This document shows positions 14,529 through 24,600 of a stretch of DNA of 64,000 nucleotides, one piece after another (the first letter of the stretch is position 1; every line of letters starts with the position of its first letter). The position numbers and the translations under genes are program-made. Location: the NCBI GenBank assembly GCA_963747765.1, contig CAVVGH010000009.1, forward strand, positions 1-64,000, written 5' to 3'. The notes beneath the pieces were generated by a model, which worked only from the letters and a program-made list of their open reading frames with translations, ran no database searches and had not been told where the DNA came from. Origin of the DNA: VRUE01 sp963747765 (GTDB taxonomy: Bacteria > Actinomycetota > Thermoleophilia > Solirubrobacterales > 70-9).

Positions 14529-15799
14529 GGGGGCGGCCCGGAGAGCGGCCGGGGCACGGCGGCACGACCGCCCACTTCCAGTCCGTCTATCCCTTCCTCG
14601 GCCAAGGCGGTCTCGGGGCGCCCGGCACCTACATCGGCCGCGACGCCTACGGCGGCGCCTGGATGTATGACCTGTGGGTGCTGTACCCGGTCCACCTGCC
14701 AGGGCCGAACATGCTGATGCTCGGCGGGATCGCCTCGCGCAAGTCGAGCTTCGTCAAGACTTACATCTACCGCCAGGCCGTCTTCGGACGACAGGCGTGG
14801 GTGCTCGACATCAAGGGCGAGTATTGGCCGCTGGCGAATGCGCTGGGGGTCCGGCCGATCACCCTCGCACCAGGCGGCGAGGTGCGGCTGAATCCGCTCA
14901 GCCCGCGGGGCGGCCGCGAGGGACCGCTGAGCCTCTTGCGATCGGTGGCGCAGGCGGCGCTGCGGCGCGAGCTGAGCCCGGAGGAGGACGCCGGGCTGCG
15001 GGTAGCTCTGGAGACCGTAGACGAGGAATCTGGCGCCGCCGAGCCGACGCTGCCGATGGTCGTCGACGTGCTGCTCCATCCCCGCGAGGCGATGGTGCAG
15101 GGCGTCTCGGCGGCGAGCCGGGAGGACTTCGCAGAGGCAAATCGCTCCTCTGCGTTGGCCCTGCAACGTCTCTGCGCCGGCGACCTGCGCGGCATGTTCG
15201 ACGGGCCGACGAGCGAGGGTCTCGACCTCGACGCGCCCTTGGTGGTGCTCGATCTGAGCGCTGTCCGCGACTCCGCGGCGCTTGGGATCTTGATGACCTG
15301 TGCCGCTGCTTGGCAGCAGGCGATCCTCTTGGAGCGGAAGCTCGCTGCCGAGCAGCAGGGCGAGGAGAGTCCGAAGCTGATCTCGGTGGTCGAGGAGGGC
15401 TGGCGTGTGACCAGCCACATCGGCGTCGCCGAGTGGCTGCAGGCCAACTTCAAGCTCTGCCGCGCCCTCGGCGTGCAGAACATCGTCGTCGTCCACCGCC
15501 TCACCGACCTCGGCGCCTCCGGCGACGCCGGCTCGCGCGAGGCGCGCATCGCCGAGGGGCTGATCGGCGACGCCGATACGAAGGTGATCTACCGTCAGCC
15601 CCACGACCAGCAAGAGCTTCTGCGCTCGCGCCTCGGGCTGAGCCGAACCGAGGCGGAGCTGACGACGACGCTGCGCCTCGGCGAGGCGCTGTGGATGGTC
15701 GGGCGACGCTCGTTCCTCGTTCAGCACCGCATCTCGCAGGTAGAGCGCGAGGTCGTCTACACGGACTGGCGCATGGTCGAGCACCGGGAGGCAGCGTGA
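14525..15799 (+). CDS. VirB4-like conjugation ATPase (C-terminal motor half)
   Basis: 424 residues with a GTG start overlapping the previous stop by 4 bases. The P-loop reads GGIASRKSS (residues 67-75): the Gly that normally precedes the Lys is Arg. Other VirB4/TraC features are intact: VLDIKGEYWPLA after the P-loop, a Walker-B-like PLVVLDLSAV, the DEAW-equivalent LISVVEEGWRV, the NIVVVHRLTDLG stretch and QVEREVVYTDWRMVE near the end. It powers substrate transfer and channel assembly at the inner membrane, working with the SCO6880-like partner upstream. Whether the Arg substitution lowers ATPase activity cannot be told from sequence. Confidence 0.8.
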   Translation: MRGRPGERPGHGGTTAHFQSVYPFLGQGGLGAPGTYIGRDAYGGAWMYDLWVLYPVHLPGPNMLMLGGIASRKSSFVKTYIYRQAVFGRQAWVLDIKGEYWPLANALGVRPITLAPGGEVRLNPLSPRGGREGPLSLLRSVAQAALRRELSPEEDAGLRVALETVDEESGAAEPTLPMVVDVLLHPREAMVQGVSAASREDFAEANRSSALALQRLCAGDLRGMFDGPTSEGLDLDAPLVVLDLSAVRDSAALGILMTCAAAWQQAILLERKLAAEQQGEESPKLISVVEEGWRVTSHIGVAEWLQANFKLCRALGVQNIVVVHRLTDLGASGDAGSREARIAEGLIGDADTKVIYRQPHDQQELLRSRLGLSRTEAELTTTLRLGEALWMVGRRSFLVQHRISQVEREVVYTDWRMVEHREAA

Positions 15800-17493
15800 G
15801 CGGCGAGGAGCGCCAGCTCTATCTAGGGCTGGCCGCAATCGCCTCAACGCTGCTGGCGACGGTTTGGCTTACCGGCGCGCTCGCCGGGCTGGCCTTCGGC
15901 AGGGGCTGGACCTCGATCGGCATCAGCGAACTGGTGGTGACGACGGTGAACCTGCCCTCGCACTTGGGCGATCCCCGGGCAGCGTGGCCGCGCGGTGCAA
16001 GGTCATCGCTGCCTGGGGCGCCCGGCTTCTACGCGAGCGCCGTCCTTGTCTTTGCTGGCCTCTGCGGCATCGTCGTGGCTGGACACCGTTTCCTCGAGCT
16101 GGACGAGCTGTTCGCCCTCGGCCGCGGTCGGCGGCGAGCGCCGAGCGCGAGCTGGGCGAGCCGCCGCGACCTTACGCCACTGAGGGTGCCCGCGCCGCAG
16201 CGTCGTCGGCTGACGCTCGGTTGGAGCGGACGAGCGCTGCTCGCCGCTCAGGAGCGACAGTCGGTGATCGCCTTCGCGCCGACCGAAAGCCACAAGACGA
16301 CCGGGCTGGCGATCCCCGCCCTGCTGGAGTGGCAAGGGCCGGTCCTGGCGACCTCGATCAAGAGCGACCTGCTGATCGACACCGTTGCTCGTCGGCAGAG
16401 ACTCGGCGAGGTAATGGTCTTCGACCCGGCACTGGTGACGGGGCTTGAGCCTTCGCGGGCCACGCCGCTGTGGGGCGCCGGAACCTGGCGCGGGGCGATG
16501 CGGGTCGCGCATTGGCTGGCGACCGCCGCGCGCACCGGCTCGGGCGGGTTGCAGGACGCCGAGTTTTGGTACGCGGCGGCCGAGAAGCTGCTGGCTCCGC
16601 TGCTGTTCGCCGCCGCCTCCAGCGGGCGCACGATGGAGTCGGTGGTGCGCTGGCTGGATGAAGGGCCCGACGCCAACGATGCCCACATCGAGGAGCTGTT
16701 GAGCGAGTCGGGCGAGTCGGCGGCGAAGCGGGCCTGGCAGGCAACGCAGAACCGCGAGGAGCGCCAGCGCAGCTCCGTCTACACGACCGCCGAGATGATC
16801 GTCGGCGCCTTCGCCGACCCGCGCGTTGCGGAGGAGACGAAGGGCGCCGACTACAGCCCGACCGCCCTCCTCGACGGCGGCGCCAATACCCTCTACCTAT
16901 GCGCGCCGCTGCACGAGCAGGAGCGGCTTCGGACGGTCTTCTCGATGCTGGTGCAGGAGCTGCTCGCCGTGGTCTATGAGACCGTCGCGGCGACCGGGAA
17001 GCCGCTCGACCCGCCGTTGCTGCTCTTGCTGGACGAGTGCGCCAACATCGCGCCGATCCCGAACCTGGCGGAGATCGCCTCGACCGGCGCCGGACAGGGG
17101 GTGCAGCTGCTGAGCGTCTTTCAGGACATGGCCCAGGTCAGCTCGCGCTACGGGCGACGGGCCTCCACCATCGTCAACAACCACCGCGCCAAGGTGTTCG
17201 GCACCGGGATCTCCGACCCCGAGACCCTCTCCTACGTCTCGCGGGTGCTGGGCGCCGGGGAGTTCGAGCAGCACTCGCGCAGCACCGGCGAGAAGGGACG
17301 CCACTCGCAGACCGAGGGCGATACCTACCGCGACCTGGCTCCGGCCAATCTGGTGCGCGAGCGTGACCCCGGCACCGGGCTCCTCGTCTACGGACACCTG
17401 CCGCCAGCAAGGATCAAACTGCGGCCCTGGTACGCGGATCCGGAACTGCGAAAGCTGCGAAACGGCTCCGGCGCGGAGGGGATCAAGCGATGA
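15796..17493 (+). CDS. VirD4/TraG-family type IV coupling protein
   Basis: 565 residues from a GTG overlapping the previous stop by 4 bases. Two N-terminal membrane segments (residues ~8-35 and ~78-97) anchor the ATPase. The P-loop is APTESHKTT (161-169), with His in the usual Gly position. VLATSIKSDLL follows, and Walker B is LLLLLDECANIAPIPNL. The motifs LLSVFQDMAQ and NNHRAKVFGTGISDPETL are typical of TraG/VirD4 ring proteins. It recruits the relaxase-DNA complex to the channel. A long reading frame continues upstream of 15796 but overlaps the VirB4 gene in another frame and is not coding. Confidence 0.88.
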   Translation: MSGEERQLYLGLAAIASTLLATVWLTGALAGLAFGRGWTSIGISELVVTTVNLPSHLGDPRAAWPRGARSSLPGAPGFYASAVLVFAGLCGIVVAGHRFLELDELFALGRGRRRAPSASWASRRDLTPLRVPAPQRRRLTLGWSGRALLAAQERQSVIAFAPTESHKTTGLAIPALLEWQGPVLATSIKSDLLIDTVARRQRLGEVMVFDPALVTGLEPSRATPLWGAGTWRGAMRVAHWLATAARTGSGGLQDAEFWYAAAEKLLAPLLFAAASSGRTMESVVRWLDEGPDANDAHIEELLSESGESAAKRAWQATQNREERQRSSVYTTAEMIVGAFADPRVAEETKGADYSPTALLDGGANTLYLCAPLHEQERLRTVFSMLVQELLAVVYETVAATGKPLDPPLLLLLDECANIAPIPNLAEIASTGAGQGVQLLSVFQDMAQVSSRYGRRASTIVNNHRAKVFGTGISDPETLSYVSRVLGAGEFEQHSRSTGEKGRHSQTEGDTYRDLAPANLVRERDPGTGLLVYGHLPPARIKLRPWYADPELRKLRNGSGAEGIKR

Positions 17494-17693
17494 GCGAGGC
17501 GGCGACCCCTCGAGCGCAGGAGCCGGAAGCGGTGCCGCTCTGCAAGGCTGGCGCGCCGAGCGTGAAGCCGCAGAGTGCCTGGGCCTCAGCGGAGACGGTG
17601 CCGCTGCGGGTTGTGGCTGAGCGGGTCGAGGCGGAGGAACGAGCTGAGCGCCTGCGTCTCGTCACCGGCCAACGCCGGGGCCGGCGGCGCTAG
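17490..17693 (+). CDS. Small protein closing the secretion operon
   Basis: 67 residues whose ATG overlaps the coupling-protein stop by 4 bases (ATGA). It is rich in Ala, Glu and Arg with no hydrophobic segment. The second half (VVAERVEAEERAERLRLV) should form an amphipathic helix, and the C-terminus is very basic (GQRRGRRR). It may be an accessory factor of the coupling protein or a DNA/RNA-binding peptide. No family was recognised. Translational coupling is the main evidence that it is real. Its last four bases overlap the end of the convergent gene at 17690. Confidence 0.45.
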   Translation: MSEAATPRAQEPEAVPLCKAGAPSVKPQSAWASAETVPLRVVAERVEAEERAERLRLVTGQRRGRRR

Positions 17694-17980
17694 TCGGGAT
17701 CAAGGTCGGCCGCGTTGCAGGCGATCCACTCAAACTCGCCGTTGACGAGCGGCACCTCCTCGGGGTAGCGAGCCGCCCACACCCAGCGCTCCCAGCGTGT
17801 GAAGCCGCTGTGGCGGGAGGCGCTGATCCGCTCTGCCGGAGTCATGCGTCGCAACACCGAGGCGAAGCTGTCGACCAGGCGTTCGGCCTCCTGCGTGTCG
17901 CGACCCTTCAGGCCCTCGTAGGTGAGGTGCTCCTCGCCGGCCTCGACCTCTCTGATCAGGGTGTCCAATGCCTGGGCCAT
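17690..17980 (-). CDS. Small hypothetical protein
   Basis: 96 residues from the ATG at 17980, with a textbook ribosome-binding site (AAGGAGG) upstream. This rules out longer starts in the same frame. The sequence is acidic and helical (MAQALDTLIREVEAGEEHLTYEGL, RDTQEAERLVDSFASVLRRM) with an aromatic-rich C-terminal half (RWERWVWAARYPEEVPLVNGEFEWI). No DNA-binding or catalytic motif was recognised. It converges on the secretion operon, overlapping its last codon, and faces away from the multi-HTH gene. Confidence 0.6.
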   Translation of the reverse strand: MAQALDTLIREVEAGEEHLTYEGLKGRDTQEAERLVDSFASVLRRMTPAERISASRHSGFTRWERWVWAARYPEEVPLVNGEFEWIACNAADLDPD

Positions 17981-18320
17981 CTCAGCCTCCTTCGATCTGG
18001 CTCCGCCCGTTGCGGGAGCCGGTGCCCGTCCTATGCACGCCGCAGGCGTGCAAAATCGAGGGCACATCAATGGCTCCCGCAAGGGCGACCTGACCCGCGC
18101 GAATGCCTGAGCGATCACACGCGGGGGCTCGCCGCAGGGGCTCAGAACGGCCCTGAGCGCCTCGTTTTTCGGGCAGAGCGTCCATTCACCCCGTATGTCC
18201 AGTCGGTCGTCTGCTTGCATCGATGCCGATCGGCGATTGTGTTGAAAACCCGGCACACTACGACAGTCGAATCACGCGCTTACGGGCATGGTGTTCACCT
18301 TGCGACTAACGTCCTGGGTC
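17981..18320. other. Intergenic region between divergent genes, with one tight hairpin
   Basis: 340 bases without a convincing gene, separating the minus-strand 96-residue protein from the multi-HTH protein. GCACGCC (18035-18041) and GGCGTGC (18045-18051) form a perfect 7-bp dyad around a 3-base centre, followed by AAAA. This looks like an operator rather than a plus-strand terminator, because the T-run is on the wrong side. No clear promoter pair was found before either gene. The region is a natural place for regulation by the five-HTH protein. Confidence 0.35.
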
Positions 18321-20696
18321 ATGAGGACCAAGGACGAGCGAGAGGAGATCGAGGCGATGGATGACGGGATTGCCGCAGAGGTCGAGGGCGTCGAAGAGGA
18401 CGCTGGCGAGGAGTCAGTTCCCGAGTTCTTCAAGGGCCCCGTCCTTGAGGACCCCTGGCAGCGCTGGGCCGCGGGAGAGGAGCCGATTCAGGAGATCCCT
18501 GTGCGATCGGTCGACGGCGATGCTTCGCCGAACTTCCTGCTCCGCTGGGCAACGATCGAGGTCGAGCCTGGCATCTTGCCCCCGACTCGCTTCGAGCGCG
18601 GGTCAGGCGATTCATGGGACTTGCAGTTCATCGGGCGCTGGAACGCCGTCTGGACCGGGAACCGCCTCACCGAACTAAGCCTCGACTGCTTCAGCGAGGA
18701 GTGGCCCAAGGCGGTGCGGATCGTCTTCGATCCGACCGACCCCATCGACCTGCTCGCCAGCTACAACGCTTCGTACCCGGGGATGTGGGGTCTCAAGCTG
18801 GTCGCGGAGGACAATCCCACCGAAAACGCCCGCGGTGAAACCTACGGGCACGATGTCTCCGCCCGTGACCCGCGGCTGGCGCTGCGGATCGCCGCACGCT
18901 ACCCAGGTGTCTGCTTGCACACCGACTACTTCGAGTACGAGTACACACACGGCACTGAGATCACGAGCGAGAAAGGCTGCGAAATCAAGCAGGCGCTCGA
19001 TGAGGCGATCAGCGCCAGCTCGTCGGAGCCGATGCCGGGACTTGCGGCAGCGATGGGCGAAACCGGCCCGATGATGGGGGTCGCGGCGATCACGGGGCAA
19101 GATGCCGAACCGCCTCCGGTGCCGTTCATCGAGCCGGTCGCGGCGTCGTTGGACACCTACTCGGCGATCGGCACCTGTGCGTTGGACCGTCTCCCCAAGG
19201 CAACGCTGATCCGGACCCCGGCGGAGATCGTTGCGAGCCTCGCCGTTCATCTGACCTTCCCCGACGCGATCTCAGCGATTCGCCGGACCGATCCCGACCG
19301 GCTGCCGATATGGCTCGACCTCTCCACCATCGACGGCGAGCCGGAGAGGCGGTCCTATCCAGCCGGCCTGACGCAGCCGCTCTTCGGCGTGCTCATCGAC
19401 TACGAGGAGGACGAGGAGGAAGGGGGCCCATTCCATGCAGTTATTCCAGTCGGGCGCAATATCGGTTTGCGAGAGGAGGCCATGCCGCTGTGCGCGCTCG
19501 CCATCGGCCCCGATGACGCCTGGCGCTTCCCGGTTCCAAAAGGGTCGATCAGCTTGATCACCGCCCACCGAGGCGGTGTCGCTGTCCGTCACGCGAACAC
19601 GAAGCGCGCGACGGTCGGGATCACCCCGGAGATCACAGAGACCGAGATCGGTCGCGAGATTTCTGGCTATGTAGCCCACACCACCGAGTGGGTCCTAGCG
19701 AGAGTGGGAGCCGTCCTGGGCGCGATCGAGGACGGACTGCTGCACCTGCAGCGATTGCCAGAAGGTCAGCGCTCCTTCGAGTTGGTACGAAGCTCAGAGG
19801 GTTCCGCCAAGCCGAAGGGGAACGTGAAGCTGGAAGCGCCCAAGCTGGTCGCGGGCCTGCGAAAGCTCGGCTCCCTACGCCGGGTCACCGAGATCGAAGG
19901 GGCGGAGATCCTCGCGGTTCGGGAAGCACTCGACAAGGCCGGCGTCGACCCGGATCAAGTTCGGCGAGACGAGGTGCTCCAGCGCTACCGACGATCTCCT
20001 TCGATCGAGGCCATCGTCGGTGAGCTGCACATGTACCGGGATGAGGTCGAGCGCATCCTGCGCGAAGCCGGAGTAGACCTTGGCGGGACGCCGATCCCGC
20101 ACGACGTGACCGATCCGCAAATCCTCGAAGCCGTCGCCGTATACAGAGAGGAGGGAACCCTCGACGGCGCGGGTGGCCGGCTCGGAGTCAGCGGAGAGAC
20201 GATTCGCCGGCGCCTGAATGTCGCTGGTCTAACTCCGGATCAGATCAGGACCGACGATCGCCAGAAGCTGATCGCCGAGTCGGTGGAGGCATGGGAGAAG
20301 GCGGATCACAGCCTGGCCGGAGCGGCGCGCCAGCTCGAAATCGACCCCCGAACCGTCAAGGCACACCTGGCGGAGGCCGGAGTGTCGATCAGTCGCGCTT
20401 CGAACGAACGAGAGCGCATCGCCGAGGCGCGTCAGCTGCACGAGATCGTCGGTTCTACCCGAGGCGTCGCCACGCTGTTGGGAGTCTCGGTTTCGACCGC
20501 CCGGCGCTACTTGGGCGAGACGGAGGACAACGCCCGTCGCGGTCGCCCACGCATCTCAGACGAAGCGCTCGACCAAGCCGAACTCGCCTACCGCGAGCAC
20601 GGCTCGATCCGCGCGGCGGCCCGAGCCATCGGGATCAGCCCCGGCGGCTTTGCCTACCGGCTTCGGCTAGCCCGCGAGCGAGAGGAGTCCGAGTAG
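18321..20696 (+). CDS. Unrecognised protein with five tandem C-terminal helix-turn-helix modules
   Basis: 791 residues from the ATG at 18321 (an ATG at 18288 is possible). The first ~530 residues are acidic and mixed alpha/beta, with stretches such as FLLRWATIEVEPGILP, AVRIVFDPTDPIDLL and VCLHTDYFEYEYTHG; I recognise no enzyme motif. From about residue 550 five modules of 40-50 residues follow. Each has a helix-turn-helix look: SPSIEAIVGELHMYRDEVERIL; TLDGAGGRLGVSGETIRRRL; SLAGAARQLEIDPRTVKAHL; STRGVATLLGVSVSTARRYL; SIRAAARAIGISPGGFAYRL. An array like this should read a long or repeated DNA site. Its place between transfer operon and relaxase suggests a role in element regulation or DNA organisation. 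Confidence 0.65.
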   Translation: MRTKDEREEIEAMDDGIAAEVEGVEEDAGEESVPEFFKGPVLEDPWQRWAAGEEPIQEIPVRSVDGDASPNFLLRWATIEVEPGILPPTRFERGSGDSWDLQFIGRWNAVWTGNRLTELSLDCFSEEWPKAVRIVFDPTDPIDLLASYNASYPGMWGLKLVAEDNPTENARGETYGHDVSARDPRLALRIAARYPGVCLHTDYFEYEYTHGTEITSEKGCEIKQALDEAISASSSEPMPGLAAAMGETGPMMGVAAITGQDAEPPPVPFIEPVAASLDTYSAIGTCALDRLPKATLIRTPAEIVASLAVHLTFPDAISAIRRTDPDRLPIWLDLSTIDGEPERRSYPAGLTQPLFGVLIDYEEDEEEGGPFHAVIPVGRNIGLREEAMPLCALAIGPDDAWRFPVPKGSISLITAHRGGVAVRHANTKRATVGITPEITETEIGREISGYVAHTTEWVLARVGAVLGAIEDGLLHLQRLPEGQRSFELVRSSEGSAKPKGNVKLEAPKLVAGLRKLGSLRRVTEIEGAEILAVREALDKAGVDPDQVRRDEVLQRYRRSPSIEAIVGELHMYRDEVERILREAGVDLGGTPIPHDVTDPQILEAVAVYREEGTLDGAGGRLGVSGETIRRRLNVAGLTPDQIRTDDRQKLIAESVEAWEKADHSLAGAARQLEIDPRTVKAHLAEAGVSISRASNERERIAEARQLHEIVGSTRGVATLLGVSVSTARRYLGETEDNARRGRPRISDEALDQAELAYREHGSIRAAARAIGISPGGFAYRLRLAREREESE

Positions 20697-20697
20697 A

Positions 20698-21060
20698 TCA
20701 ATCGTTCACAGCAAAGCTGCCACCTTCTGCGGCCGCACGTTCAACGACGACCGAGATTCCGTAAGCCGTCCGAAACTCAAGCCAACCGCCCTCGCGCGTC
20801 TCGGGTCCGACGTAGACCTTCGTATCGGCGGGGTCGAGGTAGAAGCCCGTCCGCTCGTCCAAAACGAAAGCGATCGCTTCGTGATCGGGCGGCAGGATCT
20901 CGATGCGGTTCAACTCGCCCTGCAGCCCGCAGCCGAAGAACTGACCGTAGAAGTTGATGGTGGCTTTGATCTCTGTGCCGATCAAGCCCTGCAGACGGCT
21001 CAACGCATCGGTGAACTCAATCTGTCCCAACTCATCCATGTGGGACAAAGGCGCTCGCAT
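20698..21060 (-). CDS. Small hypothetical protein co-transcribed with a sigma factor
   Basis: 120 residues from the ATG at 21060, two bases after the sigma-factor stop. It is acidic with a beta-rich pattern (KATINFYGQFFGCGLQGELNR, EAIAFVLDERTGFYLD, WLEFRTAYGISVVVE), suggesting a small barrel or sandwich. No signal peptide or membrane segment is present. In this position it could be an anti-sigma factor or regulatory partner, but no family was recognised. It overlaps nothing and ends 1 base after the convergent multi-HTH gene stops. Confidence 0.6.
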   Translation of the reverse strand: MRAPLSHMDELGQIEFTDALSRLQGLIGTEIKATINFYGQFFGCGLQGELNRIEILPPDHEAIAFVLDERTGFYLDPADTKVYVGPETREGGWLEFRTAYGISVVVERAAAEGGSFAVND

Positions 21061-21062
21061 CG

Positions 21063-21626
21063 CTAAGTGTCCCCCCTCTCGAGCAATTCCCTCACCCGCG
21101 CTCGCCCCTCGCTTATGCAGCGATTTACCTTCGTATTGCTCCAGCCGCGCAGCTCGCAGATCTCCTTGTAGGAGCAGCCGAGCCCGAAGAGGATCAGCGC
21201 CGTGCGCTCGTCGGGCTTCAGTTGCTCGATCACCGACAGGACTCTTGTCGTCTCCTCTGTGCGTTCGATCTGCTCGGCGGTGCCGTATCGATCGTCGGGG
21301 ATAACCGCCTCCACCAGCTCGTCCTCTCGATCGCGAGTGCTGATGCGATGACGTGACTCGCGCGCAACCGCCTTGCGCCGGATGGCCCAGGCGCAGCGCT
21401 TCGTAACGAGCAGCATCCATCGCAGGGCTTGGACGCCGGCCGGACCGTCGTAGAAGCGGAGGAACTGAACGCAGGCATCGCTTAGCGCATCCTCGGCATC
21501 CTCGATACGGCGGGAGTGAAATCGCGCTTGGTGCGTGAGCCGACCACGCTCAGCGCGAAGCAACTCGTCAAGTGCCTGTGCTCGTTGCTCTTGTTCAACT
21601 GCCTGGTTCTGGGGCGGGGAGGCCAT
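21063..21626 (-). CDS. ECF-like sigma-70 family factor
   Basis: About 187 residues from the ATG at 21626, preceded by CGGGGCGG. Region 2 is visible in RIEDAEDALSDACVQFLRFY and WMLLVTKRCAWAIRRK. Region 4 is visible in LKPDERTALILFGLGCSYKEI with CELRGWSNTKVNRCISEGRARV. It probably drives promoters of the element. The start overlaps no neighbour, and the relaxase gene ends 73 bases upstream on the same strand, so relaxase, sigma factor and the small protein after it may be one operon. This is the second sigma factor in the window after the one at 1409. Confidence 0.75.
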   Translation of the reverse strand: MASPPQNQAVEQEQRAQALDELLRAERGRLTHQARFHSRRIEDAEDALSDACVQFLRFYDGPAGVQALRWMLLVTKRCAWAIRRKAVARESRHRISTRDREDELVEAVIPDDRYGTAEQIERTEETTRVLSVIEQLKPDERTALILFGLGCSYKEICELRGWSNTKVNRCISEGRARVRELLERGDT

Positions 21627-21698
21627 GCAGCCGCCCCGCACGCGCAGCGTGCAATCCTCGGGCGGCTTGGCCTTCGCCGCCGGGAATCAGTTGTGGAC

Positions 21699-24600
21699 TC
21701 AGCGTTCGATCTGTATGGCCTGCTCGACGCTGGGGGTCCGCTGCTTTCCGAGCTGCTTCTGCACCCGGGCGAGGCGCAGTTCGGCCTCGCGTCGATCCCG
21801 TCGCTGCGCGGCGTCGCGGGGCTTGCCACCGAACGGGTTGTTCCCGGTGGAGATGATCCCGTAGCGCTGGCGGTAGCCGTAGATGGCATCGACGCCGTTG
21901 TTCCAGAGAGCGGCGTTCAATGGGTCCTTGGGGCGCTCGCCGAGGGCCTCCTTGACCAGCTTGCTCGTCTGCGAGCGCTCAGACGCGACTGCTCGGCGGC
22001 GCAGGTCGACCAGGCGGTCCTCGATCAGGGCGAGCTCGGCCCGCTCAGCTCCTATGAACCCGGACTGCCGCGGCGCAGCGGTCGCCACCTCGACGGTGAG
22101 GCCGTCGCGCTCGCCTTCGAGACGGCGGAGCTGCGCTGCACCGATGCTGGCACGCTCGCCGTCGGCTTCCGCGAGTCGAGACTTGGCGGCGTCGATCCGC
22201 CGCTCGAGGTCGGCAAGTCGTTCCTCGCCCGGAGAGCGCTCGGAGGCGGCTCCCCGACGGCGCTGAAGCTCCGCACGTCGCCTCGCCAGGTCGAGCGGCG
22301 CCATCGCCTCGATCCGCTTTCGCGTCCCGACCTCGACCGCCGCGTACTCCCCTGCCGCTCGCTCCGCACCGATGCGGAGGTCGTGGGCGGCGTCCTCCAC
22401 CTCCCGCGTGCCCGGCCCGAAGTCCGCGTCGGTCAGCTCCGAGGCGGCGACGCCGTAGGCGGTGGTAGCACCGGAGCTTCGGGATATCGCAACGGTGAAA
22501 TCCTCGCGGCTGATGCCGGAGTCGAGCAGGGCGAAGGCCGAGTCGAACGTCTTTGACTCGGTGCTGTAAGTGGTGAGCGCGTAGGCGTGCTGGATCGCCG
22601 GCTCCCGCGAAGGCGTGATTTTCTCCAGGTAATTGCGGTCGAGCCGCACCCCCTCGCCTTCGGCGCCGAGGTAGAGGTGGTGCTTGGCCTGATCGACGCC
22701 GACGACCTCCCAGCGTTCGCGGTTCGACACCTGGGGCGTGTTGATCCGAGTGACGACGCGATCACCGACGGCGAAGTGCTGGCCGCCGACCATCAGCGAC
22801 TGAGCCGCCACCGTGCCGTCTGCGACAAGCAGCTCGCGGGCCCGTTCGTTCAGCTCGGCGACGTCGCGGGTGCGGCGGGCGATCATCACCGCGTCATCGC
22901 CGGCGGTGTAGCGCTTGTGCCAGTCGAGAACCTGGGCGTCGAGCGCCTCGGGCAGAGTGTCGGCAATCACCAGGCGGTCGTGAGCGCGGAGCACGTCGAG
23001 CGCGTCAGAGCCGCGACCTTCGTGCGCGAGTTCAACGATTTCGCGGTCCACCGGATCGCGCTGGCGGCGGATCTGCGACAGCACGACCGGCTCGATCTGG
23101 TTGGTCAGGTTGCCGTAGAGGCCACCGGGACCGACCGCGCCGATCTGGCGAGGGTCGCCGATCAGGACCAACTTGCCGTCGCAGCCCTCGGCGAGGTCGG
23201 CAAGCGCGGCCATGTGAGGCGTCGGGGTGGTCGAGGACTCATCGACAATGATCACCGTCCCCGGTGGCAACGGCGCGATGCCGCGCTCGGCCAGCTCGCC
23301 GGTCTGGATCAGGAAGGCGGTCACTGAGGTCGCCGGAACTCCGGCATCGGAAAGCTCGCCGGAAGCGCTGCGGGCGGTGGCGACGCCGACGCCGCGAATC
23401 CCGGCCGCCGCCCACGTTTCCTGTGCGGCGGCGAGCGCCGTGGTCTTGCCCGTCCCGGGCAGGGCCGCGACCGCGACGACCCGCTCGCCGCCAGTGGTGA
23501 GCCGTCGCACCATCTCGACCTGCTGGTCGCTGAGGTAGCGGTGGCGCTCGAGGACGAAGGCGAGCGTGGCGCCATCGACCACGGCGGCTCCGGCGCTCTC
23601 CCCCTTTCTCGCGGTCGCCATGAAGGACTGCTCCATCTGCCACAGGCGCGGGGTGGTGTAGTAGGTCGAGTCGAGCGGGCCGGCGCCGTGGTGAACGTCG
23701 ATCAGCCGCTGACCGTCGAGCAGGGACTTGACCGCGGCCTCCAGGGCGGAGGCGTCGGCACCCTCGCGGAGCTGGTTCGCCACCGCAGACAAAAGATCGC
23801 GGCGGTCGAAGTGGGAGTGGTGGGCCTCCAGGTCGGCGAGGGCGCGGTCGAGCTGGTCGGCGCCGATCGGGCGAGGCTCGCGACCGCGAGCGAGCATCCG
23901 GTCAATCGACTCGGAGGTGAGGTCGAACTCGGCGGCGCGCGAGATCCACTCCTCGCGCTGGGTGTCGGGGTTGACCTTGTAGTCCTTCGCGTCGCGGGTC
24001 CGGTAAGCAGCGACTTCGGCGGCCGCCGGGGAGCTGGTCCCCCGCTCGGCCATCGCCGCGACGATCTCCGCGCGCCGCTGGGAGAAGTGGTCGATCACCG
24101 GCCGCTCGATGCATGCGAGATCGGCGTAGCCATTGACGACCGGCTGCCACTGCGCACCAAGCTCGCGGGTGACGCCGGCACGAAGCGCCGCCTGGTAGAC
24201 GTGGCCAGCAGCTTTTGCCTCGCGCAGAAGCGGTGACTGGCGCCTCGGGTTGGCGAGGCTGAGCCAGCGCCGATCTGAGGCGGCGCGGGTCATGTTGGCG
24301 GTGACGAGGTGGGTGTGAAGGGCGGGATCGCCGGCCCGTGAGGAGCGGTGGCGAAAGCTCATCGAGAGGAAGCCCGCACCCGGCTCGATCACCACGCCGC
24401 CCTTGCCTCGCTGCACGAAGCAGGCGGTCCTCTCCAGGTAGCCGACCGCCTCGGCGACGGCATGATCGTGGGCGCGGAGGATCGCGGCGCGAACCTCGGG
24501 CGAGCCGACCGCGTAGAGCAGAGAGACCGACTTCGGCGCAGCGAAGCGAATGTCGTAGCCGAGGATCGGGTCAAGACGACGCTCGCGCCCGTCTGTGTCT

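Noticed and set aside
18035..18051. Intrinsic terminator at the GCACGCC/GGCGTGC dyad
   Set aside because: The adjacent run is AAAA on the plus strand and precedes the hairpin as TTTT on the minus strand, the wrong side for either.
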